64,000 bases of DNA from an uncultured Clostridia bacterium. Lineage in GTDB: Bacteria; Bacillota; Clostridia; TANB77; CAG-508. The stretch lies in the NCBI GenBank assembly GCA_934133165.1, contig CAKPAW010000006.1, forward strand, positions 1 through 64,000. The letters run 5' to 3'. Under the pieces are notes generated by a model. The model searched no databases, was not told the origin of the DNA, and saw nothing but the letters and a program-made list of their open reading frames with translations. Of the stretch, positions 47,401 through 54,362 are shown piece after piece. Made by a program: the position numbers and the translations under genes. How positions within the stretch are numbered: the first letter of the stretch is position 1; each line of letters starts with the position of its first letter.

Positions 47401-48545
47401 TAATTCAAAAAGGTATTCCACCTGATGAAATAGCTTTTATTCACGAGGCAGACAATGAGGTTAAAAAGAAAGAACTATTTAGCAAAGTAAGAAAAGGACA
47501 AGTTAGAGTGTTAATGGGTTCAACTCAAAAAATGGGTGCAGGTACTAATGTTCAAGATAAGTTAATTGCAACTCATCATTTAGATTGTGCATGGAAACCT
47601 TCTGATTTAACTCAACGAAATGGTAGAATGATTAGACAGGGAAATGAAAATAAAAAAGTATTTGTATATTCTTATGTTACAGAAAAGACCTTTGATAGTT
47701 ATATGTATCAATTAGTAGAGCAAAAACAAAAATTTATTTCTCAAATAATGACATCAAAGACTCCTGCAAGAACAATGGAAGATATTGATGATAAAGCACT
47801 TACTTATGGAGAAATAAAAGCATTAGCAACAGGTAATCCTAAAATATTAGAAAAGACCTCGTTAGATACTGATGTAGCAAAATTAAGATTATTAAAACAA
47901 GAATTTATGAATCAAAAATATTCATTGCAAGATAAAATTATAAAGTATTTTCCAGAAGAAATAGCAAGACTTAATAATAAAATTGGAGCAATGGAAGAAG
48001 ATACTATTAAATTACAAGAATACACTAGACCCAATGCAGATGGATTTTCTCCTATGAAAATAAATGGAATAACTTATACTGAAAAACAAGAGGCTGGAAA
48101 GAAACTATTAGAGAGTATTCAAGATTTAAAAACTATGGAAACACGAGAAATAGGAGAATATAGAGGATTTACAATGGAGATGAGTTTTGATTCAATAACT
48201 AGAAATATTAGATTAAAACTAAAAAATAAATTTAGTTATTCTATTGATTTAGGAACTGATGTAAATGGAAATATAACAAGAATAAATAATTGCTTAGAGA
48301 ATATTGCAAAAGATATTCCTCACGAAAGAGATTTATTAGATAATACATATTTTCAATTAGAAAATGCAAAACAAGAATCTCAAAAGGAATTTCCTAAAGA
48401 ACAAGAATTACAAGAAAAGTTACGAAAACTAGAAGAAATAAATACAGAATTAAAAATAAATGAAAATGAACATGAAATGTTGGGAGATGAAAAAGAAGAA
48501 AAACAAGATAAATCTCCTGATAAAAATTCACCAGAAAGATGTTAA
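41415..48545 (+). CDS. giant N6-methylase/SNF2-type helicase of conjugative elements
   Basis: This 2376-residue protein is of the type found in Tn1549-like elements. Residues 1-100 have the ArdC-like ssDNA-binding layout (SWIKFLNTASNNYKYSFNEQ). Residues about 260-400 are a low-complexity N/E/R/S-rich linker overlapping another gene. A DNA methylase domain follows with SCGTGNFLG (about 902) and NVPFGDF (about 964) in place of NPPY. The helicase part has Walker A EVGAGKTFE (about 1570), VDEAHNYKN (about 1732), GTPVSNS and QRNGRMIRQG. The C-terminus is coiled coil. It may protect or remodel incoming DNA in the recipient. GGAGG precedes the ATG. Confidence 0.88.
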   Translation: MANKYQLINEMASETLKEITQNGESWIKFLNTASNNYKYSFNEQVLIYAQKPNATACADIETWNKKLRRWVNKGAKGIALLSMENGRNVLRHVFDISDTHSGINKDFKLWEIKPSYENGIIETLENSFGNLEVKSNLAEAIYSASINLVEDNYQDYLVDLKEVLDGSLLEGMQDIDLEGNFIVLLAKSISYMAMKRCDIDPTEHFNVSDFEMISSFNNKRVVSRLGAAISDIAEQELREIYSSVINYEKNYKLTNRTFVNNEKINYHNNEEKNNEEKNNEGRNDYDRINIQSNGRLPNTTSSITKNEENGTGEILKNEGEIPKRTQKRVIRGINVRWQDGRTFRRNRANSPKENETDNNKSSREESNNRGNEKRESNELGTSNELNKEPSRRNDNVRANLQLNLFEDTYVPPIKELPSVDTQINSIQAQAEVENTPAFSFTQEMIDKTLIEGSNFSHSKYRIYEQFKRSLSAKENIIFLKHEYGIGGSSSAYSGADFGQEHDSKGIKLYKGYKDDRVELLINWSNVEQRLKEIIRLDRYFNDEEKIKYQEWLENDYEKEKWMLDRGLKENTNDFIDISSINIEKNYKLSNGNYFHFHTNDEGYYYAIYDNRGTEIDGGLLEYSENADKKTLDDIRKDLAKFTDITELADTNLEEVSQEFIDNLEQEAELKDIADRVETQIIANAISAVKELSEDPKTQFKIGQIIYLESDRKYRVEAINKELDEIVLLDQTMLENAHYPIMRNESYLRAVSLYHSNERNFEKEITTNKQEIVELKPKQEKVNYHIDDKLLGEGTPKEKVRRNIEAIKLLHKLEDENRLANSEEQNILSKYVGWGGLPDVFDESKDNWSEEYNELKEILTDEEYKSARASTLTAFYTPPVVINAIYDTLKSMGVEQANILEPSCGTGNFLGMLPQEMQSSKLYGVELDSISGKIAKQLYQKANIKVQGYEKADLPDSFFDIAIGNVPFGDFKVNDKRYDKNNFLIHDYFFAKTLDKVRPGGVIAFITSKGTMDKASPEVRKYLAQRADLLGAIRLPDNTFTKNAGTKVTSDIIFLQKRENLTDIMPDWVYLDRDENNITMNKYFVDNPDMILGKMEMVSTAYGYDSTCKAEENTNLEEQLNYAITNIHGELQNNSIENEIEQEDTSIPAIPTVKNYSYAIVDDKLYFRENSKMILQDELPLTAQNRIKGLILLREQVRELIDFQMEDYSDEEIHIAQAKLNELYDRFTKEYGLINSRANETAFSNDSSYFLLCSLEKIDGEGNFVGKADIFSKRTIKAKKKVLQVDTPDEALILSIQDKAKVDLDYMQQLCKIDKEEIINSLEGVIFKVPDYENTNNWVTADEYLSGNVREKLKVAEQFAKEDSSFNINVEKLKEVIPKDLTASEIGIKLGSTWIPPEIIRKFIFELLDTPSYNRWDIHVKYSNITAEWYIDGKSNDRNNVKAYTTYGTSRINAYKIIEQTLNLKDVKIFDTFIDDEGRKQRVLNRKETAIACSKQDAIKEAFLNWVWEDPERRNHLVRLYNDKFNCIRPREYDGSHIGFVGMNPEIKLRTHQLNAVAHVLYGNNTLLAHEVGAGKTFEMVAAAMESKRLGLCNKSLFVVPNHIIEQFASEFLQLYPSANILVATKKDFETKNRKKFCSRIATGEFDAVIIGHSQFERIPMSIERQIALLEEQISDITKGIASEKNNRGENYTIKQMEKTRKSLETRLEKLHKEERKDDVVTFEELGVDKLFVDEAHNYKNLFLYTKMRNVGGIAQTEAQKSSDLFMKCRYLDEITGGKGSVFATGTPVSNSMAELYTMQRYLQYTGLKENSLEHFDNWASTFGETVTAIELAPEGTGYRAKTRFAKFHNLPELMFMFKEVADIQTAETLNLPTPEFENINVVVKPSEIQQEMVKALGERAEKIRSRTVDATEDNMLKITNEGRKLALDQRLMNPLLPDSESSKVNSCAENVYRIWDENSDKKSTQLVFCDLSTPKDLKGYEKEEFTDVYNELKKKLIQKGIPPDEIAFIHEADNEVKKKELFSKVRKGQVRVLMGSTQKMGAGTNVQDKLIATHHLDCAWKPSDLTQRNGRMIRQGNENKKVFVYSYVTEKTFDSYMYQLVEQKQKFISQIMTSKTPARTMEDIDDKALTYGEIKALATGNPKILEKTSLDTDVAKLRLLKQEFMNQKYSLQDKIIKYFPEEIARLNNKIGAMEEDTIKLQEYTRPNADGFSPMKINGITYTEKQEAGKKLLESIQDLKTMETREIGEYRGFTMEMSFDSITRNIRLKLKNKFSYSIDLGTDVNGNITRINNCLENIAKDIPHERDLLDNTYFQLENAKQESQKEFPKEQELQEKLRKLEEINTELKINENEHEMLGDEKEEKQDKSPDKNSPERC
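42268..42621 (+). CDS. tnpV: TnpV-like transposon protein overprinted inside the methylase-helicase gene
   Basis: In the +1 frame relative to the big gene lies a 117-residue reading frame with an ordered, non-low-complexity protein: LTYNQMGDYQIPQ, GRFSRMREKFLKEHKRGLYE, HLGEIEQTAQ, NQMSWVQAMNSIKNQAEE and a terminal LIYN. From memory this is the layout of TnpV proteins of Firmicute elements, whose role is unknown. AAGGGAG at 42253-42259 is correctly spaced for the ATG at 42268. In the host frame the same bases encode only a linker, as expected for overprinting. Similarity should be confirmed by search. Confidence 0.7.
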   Translation: MIELTYNQMGDYQIPQVALPKTKKMAQGRFSRMREKFLKEHKRGLYEELMLDGKMEEHLGEIEQTAQKRMKQIITSLAEKNQITEEMKRENQMSWVQAMNSIKNQAEEMIMSELIYN

Positions 48546-48558
48546 AAAAATTAAATTT

Positions 48559-48568
48559 ATGCTATAAT
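48559..48568 (+). promoter_or_regulatory. extended -10 promoter element
   Basis: TGC followed by TATAAT (48563-48568) lies just after the methylase-helicase stop and about 60 bases before the next start. The -35 region is poor, as is common for extended -10 promoters. Confidence 0.4.
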
Positions 48569-48627
48569 GATTTCATCAAATAGTAATTTGTAGCTGAGAT
48601 TAAATTGTAAAAAGAAAGGTGATATTT

Positions 48628-49296
48628 ATGAAAAAAATTTTAAAAGTAATTGGTGGTATTTTAGGAATAATAGTTGTTTTAGGAATTGTATTTTTTATAG
48701 TAGATTATAATAGAGCAAGAAATCAGGAAAAACCTATTTTTTGCATACAAAATCCAGCTGGAATGTTAGCTGATGGAGGTACAATAGAATATTTTGGTTT
48801 AGGTTATAAAGTAATAGATTTCCATACATTAGCAGGATTTGATGACGTAAAGATAGGTAGTTGGTTTATGGATTACAATGACTTTAAAGAAGAAATGGAA
48901 GCGTACGAAAAGAAATATAAAGAAAATTTATCAGCAAATGAGGAAAATAATAGCAATTTAGAAAATGTTATAATGAAAGTTGATAGTACTACAATAAAAC
49001 CAACTAGTATTTCAATAATAATTACAAATAACAATGACAATGACATAGGATATGGAGAAGAATATAAAATTCAAAAAAACATAAATGGAGAATGGAAATA
49101 TTTAGACAATTTACCAAATACAAGTTGGAATGATATAGCTTATATAATGAAGGGAAATAGTGAAACAACAAAAAAATTGAATTTTGAAAATACTTATGGA
49201 GAATTAGGCAAAGGAACTTATAGAATTATAAAGACTATGTTTTCTGAAAATGGTAAAAATACTGATATTTATTCAAATGAATTTGAAATTAAATAG
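48628..49296 (+). CDS. membrane-anchored Ig-like domain protein
   Basis: This 222-residue protein has an N-terminal signal anchor (about 5-25). A C-terminal beta domain (about 110-222) carries the pattern YGEEYKIQKNINGEWKYL, AYIMKGNS and YGELGKGTYRIIKTM, which resembles the bacterial Ig-like Big_14 group. It probably lies outside the membrane. AAAGGTGAT supports the ATG at 48628. The role is unknown; it may be an accessory cargo gene. Confidence 0.6.
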   Translation: MKKILKVIGGILGIIVVLGIVFFIVDYNRARNQEKPIFCIQNPAGMLADGGTIEYFGLGYKVIDFHTLAGFDDVKIGSWFMDYNDFKEEMEAYEKKYKENLSANEENNSNLENVIMKVDSTTIKPTSISIIITNNNDNDIGYGEEYKIQKNINGEWKYLDNLPNTSWNDIAYIMKGNSETTKKLNFENTYGELGKGTYRIIKTMFSENGKNTDIYSNEFEIK

Positions 49297-49329
49297 TTAG
49301 CGAGAAATTACAAGTTATAGAGTAGCTTT

Positions 49330-49363
49330 AAGAGTGATATTTAAAATATTGCTCTTTTTTTCT
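49330..49363 (+). terminator. intrinsic terminator
   Basis: An 11-bp stem with two G-U pairs (AAGAGTGATAT with ATATTGCTCTT) and seven T residues, located between genes of the element. Confidence 0.65.
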
Positions 49364-49444
49364 GTCAAATTTATAATTAAATAATTTGCACATTTCTCAA
49401 ATTCAAAAGATTATATTAGAATAAGTGTGAGGAGGGATAAGGAA

Positions 49445-49750
49445 ATGGAAGAATTATTTAATAGACCTATTTTAGATCAACTATAAGATTCAATAAGTGA
49501 TGATTTTGAAACAATGCTATTAAAGAAAAGGAATAGTGATGGGAAATTTACAGAGTCATTAAAAGTAGAAGAAGAATTAATTTATTTGATAAAAAAATTA
49601 GTTAAAGACGAAGAAATATTAGACCAAATAACTAATAAATTAAATAAATTTGAACTCGCTATTGGCAATGAAACAGATTTACTTTGTAAACATTATTATA
49701 AATTAGGGATAGTTGATAGTAAAAAAATATTGATGGAAATAGGAGAATAA
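49445..49750 (+). pseudogene. small element gene with an in-frame TAA
   Basis: ATG 49445 has a strong GGAGGG 10 bases upstream. The frame runs 13 codons (MEELFNRPILDQL), then TAA at 49484-49486, then continues open as DSISDDFETMLLKKRN to 49750, about 101 residues in all. One base change from AAA, CAA or GAA would explain the stop. A restart at ATG 49514 has no good ribosome binding site. The protein would be helical and acidic; its family is not recognised. Confidence 0.6.
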
Positions 49751-49754
49751 AGGT

Positions 49755-50087
49755 ATGGAAGAAATCGCAGGTAGTTTTTTTGATAATTATGAAGAAGGTT
49801 TTTTAGAGTATTTAGAAGTTCATAAAGCACAAGCATTAAAAGATAGAGAAGACTATCAAACATTAAATAAAAAGATATCAGAACTAAAGTATAAATACCC
49901 AAATGTAAGAACATTTTTAGAAGAAAAAGAACCAATAGATTTAAGAGATGATGAACAATATGCAATACTTAATGTACTTGATTATGAAACTGAACTTGAT
50001 GTTATTGAGTTAAAAGAAAGTTTTAAATTAGGTTTTAAAGAAGCATTAATCTATTTAAATAATATGGGAATGTTAAAATTAAACTAG
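49755..50087 (+). CDS. hypothetical acidic helical protein
   Basis: The product has 110 residues and begins 4 bases after the previous frame ends, with GGAGAAT upstream. It is mainly helical and acidic, with no membrane segment. The C-terminal KLGFKEALIYLNNMG resembles the end of several small ICE proteins. No function can be given. Confidence 0.6.
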   Translation: MEEIAGSFFDNYEEGFLEYLEVHKAQALKDREDYQTLNKKISELKYKYPNVRTFLEEKEPIDLRDDEQYAILNVLDYETELDVIELKESFKLGFKEALIYLNNMGMLKLN

Positions 50088-50094
50088 TTTAAAG

Positions 50095-50125
50095 GGACGG
50101 ATAATTTAAAAAATCTGTCCTTTTT
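50095..50125 (+). terminator. intrinsic terminator
   Basis: An 8-bp stem (50095-50102 with 50113-50120, one G-U) followed by five T residues. Confidence 0.65.
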
Positions 50126-50161
50126 ATTATGCAATAGAAAAGAAAGAGAGTGTGATAAATT

Positions 50162-50506
50162 ATGGAAAATGAAGAATTAAAAAATAAGTTAATTGAAAAA
50201 TTAGAAAGGGAAGTAACAGATTTTAAAGATAGTTTAAAGGGACTACCTGCAGAACAAATAATAGACAATAGTTATAAAATAACATGTATGCAAACGATAC
50301 AAGATTATTTAGCATACGATAAAGATTATTCAAAATTCGAACTTAAAACATTACTTAAAAGGGAGCATATATTAGAAGAATGCTATGATGATTGGTTATC
50401 TAATGATGGTAGTTTAAGAGAAGCTTTAGAATTTTCAGTAGATGATACGATAGACATTATTAGAGATAATGAGGTCAAAAAAGAACGAAATAAAGATGCA
50501 AGATAA
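50162..50506 (+). CDS. small element protein, possibly DUF3848
   Basis: The product has 114 residues: a helical N-terminus (KLEREVTDFKDSLKGLPAEQI), YKITCMQTIQDYL, LLKREHILEECYDDW and DDTIDIIRDNE. This sequence of helices looks like DUF3848, a small family frequent near the methylase-helicase of Firmicute elements, but I cannot verify that. The start is preceded by a GAAAGAGAG stretch. Confidence 0.55.
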   Translation: MENEELKNKLIEKLEREVTDFKDSLKGLPAEQIIDNSYKITCMQTIQDYLAYDKDYSKFELKTLLKREHILEECYDDWLSNDGSLREALEFSVDDTIDIIRDNEVKKERNKDAR

Positions 50507-50526
50507 AGAAAAAGGAGGTGCAAAAC

Positions 50527-51513
50527 ATGTCTAAATTTGTACCAAAAGATGTAGTAAAACAAGCAAAAGAAATTGATTTACTAACTTATTTTATGAACAA
50601 TAATCCATCAGAACTTGTAAGAAAAGGTACTAATACATATTCCTTAAAAAGTCATGATAGTGTCATTATAAGTAATGGATTATGGCATAGATTTTCAACA
50701 CATCAAGCAGGAAAGTCAGCAGTTGATTATCTTATTAAAGTAGAAAATATGACATTACAAGAGGCAGTTTCAAGTGTATTAAATAGAAATATAGATACAT
50801 ATATTAGACCTCAATATAGTAATGAAAACGCACCTAAAACAATAGTAATTCCAGAAAAAGCGAGTACCAATAAACAAGTTATAGAGTATCTAAAAAACAG
50901 AGGAATTGATGAAGAAATAATAAATGATTGCATAAATAAAAAGATTATTTATCAAGAAAATAAAACCAATAATGCAGTATTTTTAGGGTACGATAATGAT
51001 AACAATATCAAATATGCAGGGTGCAGAAGTACAAATGAAAAAAGAATAATGAGAGATGCAAAGGGGAGTTCAAAAGAGTATTCTTTTAGAATGTTAGGAG
51101 CAGAAGAATGTAATTCATTACATATATTTGAAAGCAGTATAGATTTATTATCTTATGCAACATTATTAAAAAATAAGGGATATGATTATACAAATCAAAA
51201 TCTTTTATCACTTGCAGGAGTGTACCAACCAAGTTCTAATATAGAACAAAGTAAAGTACCAATAGCAGTACAAAACTTTTTAAATAAAAACACAAATATA
51301 AAAGATATTGTATTACATTTTGATAATGATATAGCAGGAAGAAATGCAACAAAAGCAATGATATATGCACTTGATAAGTACAATGTTTATGATATTCCTG
51401 CTCCTTATGGTAAAGACATAAATGATTACTTATGTTACAGCATAGGGTTAAAAAATAGGCAAGAAATTGACAGATATAAAATGAAAAAGGAACAAAATAG
51501 AGTACCAATGTAG
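50527..51513 (+). CDS. Toprim/DUF3991 primase-like protein
   Basis: The product has 328 residues. The N-terminal part (about 20-90) resembles a CHC2-type primase domain (SLKSHDSVIISNGLWHRFS, SAVDYLIKVENM) but without the zinc Cys residues. The C-terminal Toprim fold has the ESSIDLLSYATL glutamate (about residue 205) and LHFDNDIAGRNA (about 262) for metal binding. It probably primes the complementary strand after transfer. The ATG at 50527 with GGAGGTGC 6 bases before it is preferred to a GTG upstream. Confidence 0.78.
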   Translation: MSKFVPKDVVKQAKEIDLLTYFMNNNPSELVRKGTNTYSLKSHDSVIISNGLWHRFSTHQAGKSAVDYLIKVENMTLQEAVSSVLNRNIDTYIRPQYSNENAPKTIVIPEKASTNKQVIEYLKNRGIDEEIINDCINKKIIYQENKTNNAVFLGYDNDNNIKYAGCRSTNEKRIMRDAKGSSKEYSFRMLGAEECNSLHIFESSIDLLSYATLLKNKGYDYTNQNLLSLAGVYQPSSNIEQSKVPIAVQNFLNKNTNIKDIVLHFDNDIAGRNATKAMIYALDKYNVYDIPAPYGKDINDYLCYSIGLKNRQEIDRYKMKKEQNRVPM

Positions 51514-51562
51514 GTACATTTAAAAATGTAAAAAGAGGATTTCTTGTCCTAGCAAGCACTGA

Positions 51563-51620
51563 ATTTGTTCACACGAAAATATCGTGTTTCAAAATTCTAT
51601 TCTATGGGGTTACCCCAATC
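51563..51620. other. candidate origin of transfer (oriT)
   Basis: The 142-base spacer before mobC holds TGTTCACAC, an inverted repeat ACACGA/TCGTGT (51571-51576 with 51582-51587) and TGGGGT-T-ACCCCA (51605-51610 with 51612-51617), followed by a further CCCCA. Such stacked repeats directly upstream of the relaxosome genes are typical of oriT. The nick site is not determined. Confidence 0.5.
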
Positions 51621-51655
51621 CCCATTTTAAAATGAGTAAAACAGGAGGGAGCGAT

Positions 51656-51967
51656 TTGAGAAAAAGATATATAAGAAAAGATATAATGCTTAATGAAATT
51701 GAGAATGAAAAACTAATTGAAGATTGCCAAAGATGTAATCTTTCTTATGGAGAATATTTTAGAAGATTGTTAATGAATGAACAAATAAAAGAAAAGCCTG
51801 GCAAAGAATTTTATGTGATAATGAAACAGCTTTCTAAAATAGGAGTTAATCTTAATCAAATAGCAAAGAAAGCAAATCAAACAGATAAAATAGATAAAGA
51901 TTATTATAAGAGTGAAGCAGATATTTGGCACAAATTTGCAGAAGAAGTAAAAGATAAATTTTTATAG
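51656..51967 (+). CDS. mobC: MobC-like relaxosome protein
   Basis: This 103-residue protein starts LRKRYIRKDIMLNEIENEKL, a ribbon-helix-helix start. CNLSYGEYFRRLLM and LSKIGVNLNQIAKKAN are the characteristic MobC/relaxosome motif. The TTG at 51656 is chosen, because AGGAGGG lies 7 bases before it. A longer frame back to 51584 would run through the inverted repeats of the candidate oriT and has no such site. It would bind oriT and help the relaxase, whose gene follows after 11 bases. Confidence 0.8.
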   Translation: MRKRYIRKDIMLNEIENEKLIEDCQRCNLSYGEYFRRLLMNEQIKEKPGKEFYVIMKQLSKIGVNLNQIAKKANQTDKIDKDYYKSEADIWHKFAEEVKDKFL

Positions 51968-51978
51968 GAGGTGGTAAT

Positions 51979-53361
51979 TTGGCAGTAACAAAAATATGGA
52001 AAGTTGTTAAAAGAATGGATCATGTTATAGGTTATGCTAAAGATGTAAATAAAACAAAAATTGAATTTAATCAGAATTATGAAATGTTAGTAGATGACTT
52101 GCAAAATGTAATTGATTATGCAAGAAATTCTGATAAAACAGAAAAAGAATATTTTGTTACAGGAATAAATTGTGATTCAGATTCAGCTTATGAAGAAATG
52201 CAAGATACAAAAAGATATTATAATAAAAAAGATAAAATTTTAGCATTTCACGCATATCAATCTTTTGCAGAGGGAGAGGTTACTCCTGAATTAGCACATC
52301 AAATTGGTGTGCAACTTGCAAATGAAATGTGGGGAGATAGATTTCAAGTAGTAGTTACAACTCATCTGAATACTAATCATATACATAACCATATTGTACT
52401 TAATTCTGTTTCTTTTGAAGATGGTTTAAAATATTATGATAATCATACTAATTATGCAAAAATGAGGCATATATCAGATGAACTTTGTAAGGAATATGGA
52501 TTAAGTGTAATAGAAGAAAAAGCAACAAAGAAAAAAATGAACTATGATAATTTTTATAAGAAATCTTTATATACTGACAACTATTCTAATAATGCAAAAC
52601 GAGATTTAGATTTAGCAATTAGACAAGCATATTCTTATGATGACTTTTTATACTTAATGAAAAAATTAGATTATGAAATTATTTTTAGAGCTAATAAAAT
52701 AAGTATTAGAAAAGAACCATATAAAAGAAACATTAGAATAGAAAGAAGATATGGAGAAAATTATTCAATAGAAAATATAAAAAGAAGAATAATAGAAGAA
52801 CAAGCAGTTCGAGTTCCGTTTATAGAAAATGTTTATAATTATAGAAAAGTTAATTATCCTTTTGCTAAAAGGCACAAAAGAGCAAAAGCGAAAGGATTTA
52901 TTGCTTTATATTATCATTATTGTTATTTACTAAAAGTTTTCCCAGATAATGTACCACAACAAAGATTACCACCAAGTATTAGAGCAGATGTTTCAAGAAT
53001 GGAACAATTATCTGAAGAAGCAAGATTTTTAGCAACACATAAAATAAAAACATTTGAAGAATTAAGTAACTATCAAGATGATATAAATTTTAAAATAAAA
53101 GAAATATTAGACCAAAGAGAAAGACTTTGGGCAAAAAGAAAGTTATCAAAAGATGGAAATGAAATGCACGAATATGCAGAGCAGATTTCATCTTTAAATG
53201 ATAAATTAATCAAATTAAGAAAGAGGGTGGAATTATGTGAAGATATTAAAACAAGAGTACCGAAGATAGATAATAATTTATCTGAATTAGATACACAAGA
53301 AGAAATGGAAAAAGAAACACAAGATAGAAAAAAAGAGAAAAGAAAAAAAGGAAAGGAGTAA
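51979..53361 (+). CDS. MOBP-type relaxase
   Basis: The 460-residue conjugative relaxase begins AVTKIWKVVKRMDHVIGYAKD. HAYQSFAEGEVTPELAHQIG (about residues 93-112) and the HLNTNHIHNHIVLNS metal-binding triad (about 130-144) follow. The N-terminal Tyr residues (Y20, Y32) include the likely nicking residue. The C-terminal half is coiled coil and charged. TTG start with AGGAGGTGG upstream. It would nick oriT and pilot the strand to VirD4. Length is usual for this group of elements. Confidence 0.88.
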   Translation: MAVTKIWKVVKRMDHVIGYAKDVNKTKIEFNQNYEMLVDDLQNVIDYARNSDKTEKEYFVTGINCDSDSAYEEMQDTKRYYNKKDKILAFHAYQSFAEGEVTPELAHQIGVQLANEMWGDRFQVVVTTHLNTNHIHNHIVLNSVSFEDGLKYYDNHTNYAKMRHISDELCKEYGLSVIEEKATKKKMNYDNFYKKSLYTDNYSNNAKRDLDLAIRQAYSYDDFLYLMKKLDYEIIFRANKISIRKEPYKRNIRIERRYGENYSIENIKRRIIEEQAVRVPFIENVYNYRKVNYPFAKRHKRAKAKGFIALYYHYCYLLKVFPDNVPQQRLPPSIRADVSRMEQLSEEARFLATHKIKTFEELSNYQDDINFKIKEILDQRERLWAKRKLSKDGNEMHEYAEQISSLNDKLIKLRKRVELCEDIKTRVPKIDNNLSELDTQEEMEKETQDRKKEKRKKGKE

Positions 53362-53368
53362 ATGATAT

Positions 53369-54133
53369 ATGAGTGTTAATGGAGATGTATCAGAACAAGT
53401 AGTAAGATTAAGTTTAGAGGGATTTGAAATTTTAGCAAGATTAACTGGTAGTGGAGCAAAGAATGTTGCTGCAATGATTTATACTATAATGAAAGATAAA
53501 AGACAAACAAAAGGAAAAATTAGACTTAATAATATGTTAAAAACAGGAAAGCCTTTAAAAATATTTACAGTAAGCAGAGAAGATTTAAAAACATTTGCAA
53601 GAGAGGCAAAAAATTATGGTATTTCATATTGTGCTTTAATCAATAGAAATAATAAAGACATTGATGGAATGGTAGATGTTATGGTTAAAGATGAAGATGC
53701 TTCAAGAATAAATAGAATTGTAGAAAGATTTAAACTAACAACAACAGATACGGCGAAAATGGATACTGTTATTACAAAATCTATTGAAGATAGAGAGGCA
53801 GAAAAAAGAGAAAAGAGTATTCCAGAAAAATCAAAGGAACAACAACTAGAAGATTTACTTGCTAAAAAGCCTATGCAGACAGAAGAAACCTCAAAAGTAA
53901 ATTTCAATATGGCAAAGACGGAAAAAGACCCTCTGTCAGAGCCTTCCTCAACGACTTCCAAAATGCAAGAAGGGGTATCTAAAGGAGCAAAGAAACCATC
54001 TGTAAAGAAAGAACTTGCAGAACTTAAAGTTGAAGCAAAGAGATTAGATGAACAAAAATCTAAAGAAAAGGTTAAAGTAAATATAGCACCTGTTCAAAAT
54101 AATAAAAAAGCAAAAGCGAAATCAAGTAGATAA
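53369..54133 (+). CDS. PcfB family protein (DUF3801)
   Basis: This 254-residue protein has a conserved N-terminal domain (1-125, EQVVRLSLEGFEILARLTGSG and AAMIYTIMKDKRQTKGK) and a disordered K/E/S-rich C-terminal part. PcfB of pCF10 works with the coupling protein PcfC and the relaxase at the membrane. The gene lies between relaxase and VirD4, as in related elements. AAAGGAG precedes the ATG. Confidence 0.8.
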   Translation: MSVNGDVSEQVVRLSLEGFEILARLTGSGAKNVAAMIYTIMKDKRQTKGKIRLNNMLKTGKPLKIFTVSREDLKTFAREAKNYGISYCALINRNNKDIDGMVDVMVKDEDASRINRIVERFKLTTTDTAKMDTVITKSIEDREAEKREKSIPEKSKEQQLEDLLAKKPMQTEETSKVNFNMAKTEKDPLSEPSSTTSKMQEGVSKGAKKPSVKKELAELKVEAKRLDEQKSKEKVKVNIAPVQNNKKAKAKSSR

Positions 54134-54146
54134 GGAGGAATGTTTA

Positions 54147-54362
54147 ATGGAAGAAATGAGAACAATTAATTTAGATAAATATGATTATCGACTAATATTA
54201 AATGCATTAAATGAATTTAGAAATATAAAAATACAAGAAAATGTTGATATAGAAATCATAGATAAGTTAATGTCAAAATTATTAAAAGCCCCTGTAAATA
54301 AGAAGATGTTATCTTTAAATAGAACTGCAAAGGGAAAATTTACAAGCAATGAAGCAAGATGA
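54147..54362 (+). CDS. small element protein overlapping virD4
   Basis: The product has 71 residues (MEEMRTINLDKYDYRLILNA...) with a strong AAGGAGG site. It is mainly helical, with a basic end NRTAKGKFTSNEAR. The stop TGA overlaps the VirD4 gene by 14 bases, so it probably couples translation. Its equivalent is common in Tn1549-like elements; no function is known to me. Confidence 0.65.
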   Translation: MEEMRTINLDKYDYRLILNALNEFRNIKIQENVDIEIIDKLMSKLLKAPVNKKMLSLNRTAKGKFTSNEAR

